Below are positions 6,438-9,920 of a DNA stretch of 9,920 nt, one piece after another (position 1 is the first letter of the stretch; every line of letters starts with the position of its first letter). The notes under the pieces were generated by a model. The model was given only the letters and a program-made list of their open reading frames with translations. It searched no databases and had not been told where the DNA came from. The translations under genes were made by a program, and so were the position numbers. The DNA lies in NCBI GenBank assembly GCA_900555705.1, contig USLV01000026.1:1-9920 (forward strand). Reading direction: 5' to 3'. This DNA comes from an uncultured Oscillospiraceae bacterium. GTDB taxonomy: Bacteria; Bacillota; Clostridia; Oscillospirales; Acutalibacteraceae.

Positions 6438-6489
6438 TCAGACGGGGTGCACATCCCATCCCGTCTGACCGGCAAGCCGGCCAGACGGG
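6438..6489. repeat. Competing inverted repeats in the 3' region of the dockerin gene transcript
   Basis: CAGACGGG occurs at 6439-6446 and 6482-6489, and its complement CCCGTCTG lies once between them at 6460-6467. The central copy can pair either with the left arm (9 bp with the flanking base, 13-nt loop) or with the right arm (8 bp, one mismatch, then CCGG/CCGG). The two hairpins exclude each other. Neither is followed by a T-tract. The stretch 6383-6614 otherwise holds no supported gene. Confidence 0.65.
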
Positions 6490-6614
6490 TGGTTTGTGCG
6501 GGAATAAGGAAAAGGGGAAAACAATAAATAGAAGTAAGCAAAAGAAAGGAAATATGCCTTTGGTACAAACCAGATTCGCTGTGATTCCACGCTGGTCGGA
6601 TCCGATTTCGTCTA

Positions 6615-9488
6615 TCAGGAGAAACTCGTGATCTTCTCCACCGCATACTGCAGGATCAGACGGGCATCTGTTGTGTTGACAACATCGTCGCGATTGACGT
6701 CGCCGAGCGCAATCTGGCTCTCGGTCAGCGTAATCTTCTCAACCGCATATTGCAGCGCCAGACGCGCATCCGTCGTGTTGATCACACCATCGCCGTTGAT
6801 ATCGCCGAGCACCGCGCCGGAAGCTTCCGCCAGCAGCGCCTTCACCGCCTGCTGCACACCCGCCATTGCGGTTTCGATTTCCTTCGCCGAAGCATCGGTC
6901 TTCGCGATCACCGCACGAGCAGCCTCAATCGCCTTTTTGGCCGCGTCGAGCGCTTCTTCCTCATACTGCGCGGTGAACTCGCCTGCGATCAGCTGCTCCG
7001 CCGTTTCGGTCACGGCCGTCAGCAGCGCGTTGTCCTGCTCGGAAACCTGAATGAACACATCGTCGATCAGGCAATCGAACTCGGCATCCGCCGAGACCGG
7101 ATGGTCATAGGCGACAACAATGCCGGTGATGGTCTTGCCGACCAGGGAATCGTCCAGCATATAGACAAACCGGTTCCATTCGCCGACCTTGCCCTTGGCG
7201 CCGCGGATACCACCCTGCACTTCACTGAGCAGCGTGCCGTCCTCAAAGAGGAGATCCATGAACACATAGCGGCCCTCTTCGTTTTTCGGATAGGTGCTGA
7301 ACTCAAAGGACAGCCCCTTCGGAACCACGATCTTCGCCTCGTTGATCTGGCAATAGCGATTGACGTTGACGTTGCCCGCGTAGGCCTCGCCCGCAAACTC
7401 ATAGCACCAGGTGCCGGTTTTGACATATTCCTGCTCGTTGTCCTCGATGGCCTCCGCAATGTCGAGCATCACCCAGTCGCTGCCGTCCCGCTCCTCGAGA
7501 TAGAGATCACGGGGGCTGAGCGCCGAGGGATCGATCGGCGTCGTGACCGCGTCGACAACCACTTTGTCCTCATTGCGAACCTCGCTCCAGCGAGATTCAA
7601 AGCTGTTGCGGAAATAGATCGGGCCCTCGGAATGCGGAACCGGAATCTCAGTCGTGGGTTCGATCTCGCCGCGCATCATCCTGGCAATGGCGCCCGCGAG
7701 CCGCAGATAGTAATCGGAGGAGAGCCAGACGCCGTCCGCGGCGTTGGTCTGGAAATACTGCATACCGGTCGGGATATCGAAATAGTCCTGGGCGTTCTTC
7801 ATGATCGCCGTGCCCTCGTCATATTCGTCGAACATCGCGAAATAGACGCAGGAGGCGCCATAAACCTCTTTCAGCAGGTACGCCTGGTTCCACATAAAGC
7901 GTCCGGCCAGGCGGGGATTGTCGTTCGGATAACCCCAGTTGAAGTTGGACCAGGCAGAACCCGCGAGAACAACCGGCTGATAATCGATGCCGTACTTCTC
8001 GCAATACTCCATATGCTTGGTCACCTTATCCCGCATCCAGTTCGCCACATTGGTGTTGCTGTAGCGGCCAACCGTCCAGGGGGAGATCATATCAAGCGAC
8101 TGATAGACGTCGGCAAACTCGTCGTCCTCCTCGGTCCACTCGTTGTTCGGCACGCCGCCGATGACATAGTAGCCGCGCTCCTTCAGCCACTTGATGAAGG
8201 CCAGCGCCGCATCATGGGTCGCATAGGAATCGCTGTTCTCATCGAGGCCCCACAGGCAGACAACCGGCTTGCCGTCCATCTGCGCATAGACGGGGGACTC
8301 GATCAGTCCGCGGCCCTCAATGTTGTTGACGAAGTCGCCCTGCAGCCGATCAACGGCATACATGTCGGCACCCTTTGCGCCGTTGAGGTCATACATGATA
8401 TAGAACAGGCGGTCGTACTTCTCCGCCGCGTCCTTTGCCATATCAAGGTTAACACGGCCGTTCTCCTTGCCGATGTTGGTCTCGCCGTAGAAACGCTGGA
8501 TGGCGAAGCCGTCGATACCGTATTCCTTCATCCAGGAAACGTGCACATCGACCGTCTCATCCTTTTTCGAACTGAAGAGCTTCGCCTTCCGGCCGTCGCC
8601 GAGATCTGCGAAGCCGGTCTGCTCCAGCACACTGTCGGGATACTCCGAGATATCCGGCCACATTTCCACCGTGATACGGCCCGCCTCCGGACGGGTGTTG
8701 CCGTTCCAGTGAACCCAGCCGGTCTGGCCGCTGCTCGCTGTGAACCACATCTGGTAGCCGGCAACACTTTTGCCCTCGAAATTGTTGCGCGCGGTCATCG
8801 CCGGGAACTCCGGCGGATCAATATCATTGACCGGCTTCATGACCGAGACCTTCACCTTCTGGATATAAATCGGGAAGTTGAGCCAGCCGCCCTGGCCATC
8901 CGAGCCAAGGCCGATACAGCCGATGCGGATATCGCCGCCGAGCTTGGTCTGGCCGTTTACACTGCCGACCGTGACGTCGCCGCCGGACTGCTGGGCATAG
9001 CTCAGCTTGGCGTCAATGGTATAAAAATTCGCGGTCACGAACTCGCCGCTGTCAGTCAGCCGGATACGTCCCGCCTTCTGATAGGGGCTTCCCTCTGCGT
9101 TATACTCCATCTCGAAGCTCTGCTGGGATTCCGAGACCATCTCGTTCTTCTCGAACACGTCGAGATAGGTGACCTCGATGGTGAGCGCGCGCTCGTCGCT
9201 GCCGATCACATTGTGATCCAGCGACAGGATAATAAAGTCAAGGTTTTTGCCGACCTGGCCGTACCCGTCCAGCGTGACCAGACCCTCGGTGCCGTCAAAC
9301 TTGCCGAACTGGGCGACCATATTTTTCGCCTCGCCGGTCGAGAAATCGACCCAGGCGACCTTCTCCTCCTCGTCCTCCTCCGCAGCCGAGGAAACCAGCC
9401 CCAGCCCGGGAAGCATTGCCAGCAACATCGTCAGAATCAGCACCCAGACGACCGCCCTGCGGGACATGCGCTCTGTCTTGCCGTACAT
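6615..9488 (-). CDS. Secreted dockerin-bearing GH99/GH71-like glycoside hydrolase
   Basis: This 957-aa protein is predicted to be exported. A charged start (MYGKTERMSRR) precedes a hydrophobic core (AVVWVLILTMLLAML) and a VSSAA cleavage region near residue 36. Residues about 40-222 look like a beta-sandwich, possibly carbohydrate-binding. Residues about 240-605 resemble the TIM-barrel domain of uncharacterised GH99/GH71-like proteins (GWVHWNGNTRPEAGRITVEMW, SWMKEYGIDGFAIQRFYGE, YIMYDLNG, VYFAMFDEYDEGTA). Acids in FDEYDEGT (553-560) are candidate catalytic residues. Residues about 620-815 form a second beta-sandwich (FRNSFESRW, FDCLIDDVFIQV). A helical FIVAR-like spacer spans 818-888 and a type I dockerin 893-955. 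The ATG follows AGGAGGGG by 6 bases. It has its own promoter and the same operator palindrome as the GH43 gene. The dockerin implies attachment to a cohesin-bearing scaffold, which is not in this window. The substrate is unknown; xylan-related glycan is inferred from context. Confidence 0.82.
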   Translation of the reverse strand: MYGKTERMSRRAVVWVLILTMLLAMLPGLGLVSSAAEEDEEEKVAWVDFSTGEAKNMVAQFGKFDGTEGLVTLDGYGQVGKNLDFIILSLDHNVIGSDERALTIEVTYLDVFEKNEMVSESQQSFEMEYNAEGSPYQKAGRIRLTDSGEFVTANFYTIDAKLSYAQQSGGDVTVGSVNGQTKLGGDIRIGCIGLGSDGQGGWLNFPIYIQKVKVSVMKPVNDIDPPEFPAMTARNNFEGKSVAGYQMWFTASSGQTGWVHWNGNTRPEAGRITVEMWPDISEYPDSVLEQTGFADLGDGRKAKLFSSKKDETVDVHVSWMKEYGIDGFAIQRFYGETNIGKENGRVNLDMAKDAAEKYDRLFYIMYDLNGAKGADMYAVDRLQGDFVNNIEGRGLIESPVYAQMDGKPVVCLWGLDENSDSYATHDAALAFIKWLKERGYYVIGGVPNNEWTEEDDEFADVYQSLDMISPWTVGRYSNTNVANWMRDKVTKHMEYCEKYGIDYQPVVLAGSAWSNFNWGYPNDNPRLAGRFMWNQAYLLKEVYGASCVYFAMFDEYDEGTAIMKNAQDYFDIPTGMQYFQTNAADGVWLSSDYYLRLAGAIARMMRGEIEPTTEIPVPHSEGPIYFRNSFESRWSEVRNEDKVVVDAVTTPIDPSALSPRDLYLEERDGSDWVMLDIAEAIEDNEQEYVKTGTWCYEFAGEAYAGNVNVNRYCQINEAKIVVPKGLSFEFSTYPKNEEGRYVFMDLLFEDGTLLSEVQGGIRGAKGKVGEWNRFVYMLDDSLVGKTITGIVVAYDHPVSADAEFDCLIDDVFIQVSEQDNALLTAVTETAEQLIAGEFTAQYEEEALDAAKKAIEAARAVIAKTDASAKEIETAMAGVQQAVKALLAEASGAVLGDINGDGVINTTDARLALQYAVEKITLTESQIALGDVNRDDVVNTTDARLILQYAVEKITSFS
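6628..6812 (-). repeat. Dockerin duplicated segment (tandem 34-residue Ca-binding repeats)
   Basis: Nucleotides 6628-6710 and 6730-6812 are similar 83-bp units offset by 102 bp (34 codons). They encode GDVNRDDVVNTTDARLILQY and GDINGDGVINTTDARLALQY. Each has Ca-loop ligands at loop positions 1, 3, 5, 9 and 12: D896, N898, D900, N904, D907 and D930, N932, D934, N938, D941. Both carry the same Thr-Thr pair at positions 10-11, which usually help set cohesin specificity. Confidence 0.9.
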
Positions 9489-9543
9489 TTTAAGCCCCTC
9501 CTGTCAATTTGGTCCTTATTCCGAGTTGATTAGCACTCAATAC
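9489..9543 (-). promoter_or_regulatory. 5' leader with strong ribosome binding site of the dockerin gene
   Basis: Between operator and start codon lie 55 bp of leader ending in AGGAGGGG six bases before the ATG, the strongest ribosome binding site in the window. No riboswitch-like structure is evident. TTAGCACTC at 9530-9538 equals one CIRCE half-site, but its partner is absent. Confidence 0.6.
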
Positions 9544-9557
9544 TGTGCACGTGCACA
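9544..9557. promoter_or_regulatory. Perfect 14-bp operator palindrome upstream of the dockerin gene
   Basis: TGTGCACGTGCACA is self-complementary and identical to the core of the site at 1905-1920. It begins 14 bp below the -10 box; its centre is 21.5 bp from the -10 edge, exactly as at the GH43 promoter. A repressor bound here would cover about +8 to +21. The LacI-family protein encoded in the window is the probable binder, by inference. Confidence 0.85.
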
Positions 9558-9571
9558 CAACTGATAAAATC

Positions 9572-9600
9572 ATTTTACAGGAATTTCAAAAAAATGTCAA
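9572..9600 (-). promoter_or_regulatory. Sigma-A promoter of the dockerin gene
   Basis: A perfect -35 TTGACA (9600..9595), a 17-bp spacer and a -10 TAAAAT (9577..9572, one mismatch) lie on the minus strand upstream of the dockerin gene. The spacer shares TTTTTTGAAATTCCT with the GH43 promoter, and the whole block matches it at 26 of 29 positions. The distance to the operator is also conserved. Confidence 0.88.
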
Positions 9601-9707
9601 GAGGGTTTCGGAAAAATTGTTTGAAATCACAAAATTCTTCGCCATATCTCGTCAAATCGCGTGATTGGCTCGCAAAAAGGCGTTCCGAAAGGCGCTCGGT
9701 CAGAAAA

Positions 9708-9736
9708 ATGCGCGGACTGCTTTGCAGTCCGCGCAT
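9708..9736 (-). terminator. Intrinsic terminator of argS
   Basis: ATGCGCGGACTGC (9708-9720) pairs perfectly with GCAGTCCGCGCAT (9724-9736) around a 3-nt loop. On the minus strand this stem is followed by TTTTT, as in a Rho-independent terminator. It starts 6 bp after the argS stop codon and insulates the dockerin gene's promoter from upstream transcription. Confidence 0.92.
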
Positions 9737-9742
9737 GGGACA

Positions 9743-9868
9743 TCACATATTCTCGACCGGCTCGATGCCCAGCACCTCGAGATGCAGCAGCAGCAGACGG
9801 CGGGTCAGGCGGATTAGCGCGATCCAGGAGCGGCGGCGCGCCGCATCCGGCTCGTCGACCACCCGGCT
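9743..9868 (-). CDS. argS: Arginyl-tRNA synthetase, C-terminal end (5' truncated)
   Basis: Forty-one codons and a TGA stop remain of a gene cut by the contig edge. The peptide runs from SRVVDEPDAARRRSWIALIR through LTRRLLLLHLEVLGIEPVENM. It fits the very end of arginyl-tRNA synthetase, where the DALR anticodon-binding domain finishes with a pattern like ARLALVxATRxVLxxxLxLLGIxAPExM. ArgS charges tRNA-Arg with arginine in the cytoplasm and is a housekeeping gene, so the sugar locus borders core chromosome here. A terminator follows after 6 bp. The open frame that overlaps it and extends into the adapter gives no recognisable protein. The call rests on a short stretch, but the final LGIEPVENM and the position before a terminator agree well. 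Confidence 0.82.
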   Translation of the reverse strand, partial: SRVVDEPDAARRRSWIALIRLTRRLLLLHLEVLGIEPVENM

Positions 9869-9870
9869 GT

Positions 9871-9920
9871 CTGTCTCTTATACACATCTCCGAGCCCACG
9901 AGACCTCTCTACATCTCGTA
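9871..9920 (+). other. Nextera read-through adapter with i7 index, right contig end
   Basis: CTGTCTCTTATACACATCT (9871-9889) is the Tn5 mosaic end in read-through orientation. It is followed by CCGAGCCCACGAGAC (9890-9904), an 8-base index CTCTCTAC (9905-9912) and ATCTCGTA (9913-9920), the start of the P7 flow-cell sequence. All of it is artificial. Frames reading into it on the minus strand give the spurious peptide MGSEMCIRDR. Confidence 0.98.

Noticed and set aside
6448..6455. Single operator half-site GTGCACAT
   Set aside because: There is no opposing half beside it and no promoter nearby; it is probably chance.
6554..6631. 25-codon plus-strand frame starting MPLVQTRF after AAAGGAAAT
   Set aside because: It overlaps the 3' end of the dockerin gene, has no promoter, and its product shows no recognisable feature.
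6750..9533. Open frame of 927 codons on the plus strand antisense to the dockerin gene
   Set aside because: The minus-strand gene has a signal peptide, recognisable domains, a promoter and an RBS. The plus-strand frame has none of these, its composition is R/H/V/D-rich, and it is the expected mirror of a GC-rich gene that rarely uses TTA, CTA or TCA codons.
9530..9538. CIRCE (HrcA) half-site TTAGCACTC in the dockerin gene leader
   Set aside because: The second half GAGTGCTAA should follow after 9 bases, but CACGTGCAC is found there instead, so there is no complete element.

Overview
The window looks like chromosomal DNA from an uncultured, GC-rich member of the Bacillota, most likely a gut Clostridia/Oscillospiraceae-type bacterium. 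The support is the gene content (clostridial-type xylose isomerase and xylulokinase, a LacI regulator with an SRGTVDRALNN recognition region, a type I dockerin), AGGAGG-like ribosome binding sites, AT-rich sigma-A promoters in GC-rich DNA, and strong intrinsic terminators. Both ends are Illumina Nextera adapter sequence (1-21 and 9871-9920), so natural DNA runs only from 22 to 9870.

Every supported gene is on the minus strand. In transcription order (right to left) they are: the last 41 codons of argS with a terminator; a secreted dockerin-bearing glycoside-hydrolase-like protein of 957 aa with its own promoter and operator; an intergenic stretch with competing hairpins and a terminator; a lacI-family regulator (TTG start), xylA and xylB as a probable operon ending in a strong terminator; an intracellular GH43 glycosidase with F5/8-type (CBM32-like) and FN3 domains, again with its own promoter and operator; and the first 24 codons of an exported or membrane protein, cut by the contig edge.

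The genes fit one pentose/xylan-utilisation locus. The secreted dockerin protein would act on polysaccharide outside the cell. The GH43 enzyme would release pentoses from imported oligosaccharides. XylA and XylB would convert xylose to xylulose 5-phosphate. The LacI regulator would sense the sugar. The regulatory wiring is the most notable part. A perfect palindrome, TGTGCACGTGCACA, lies at exactly the same distance (centre 21.5 bp from the -10 edge) downstream of two promoters that match at 26 of 29 bases from -35 to -10, although they drive unrelated genes about 7.6 kb apart. An 11/12 match to the palindrome core lies just below the promoter of the lacI gene, which suggests a local regulon with autoregulation.

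No tRNA, rRNA, CRISPR array, insertion sequence or phage gene is visible.
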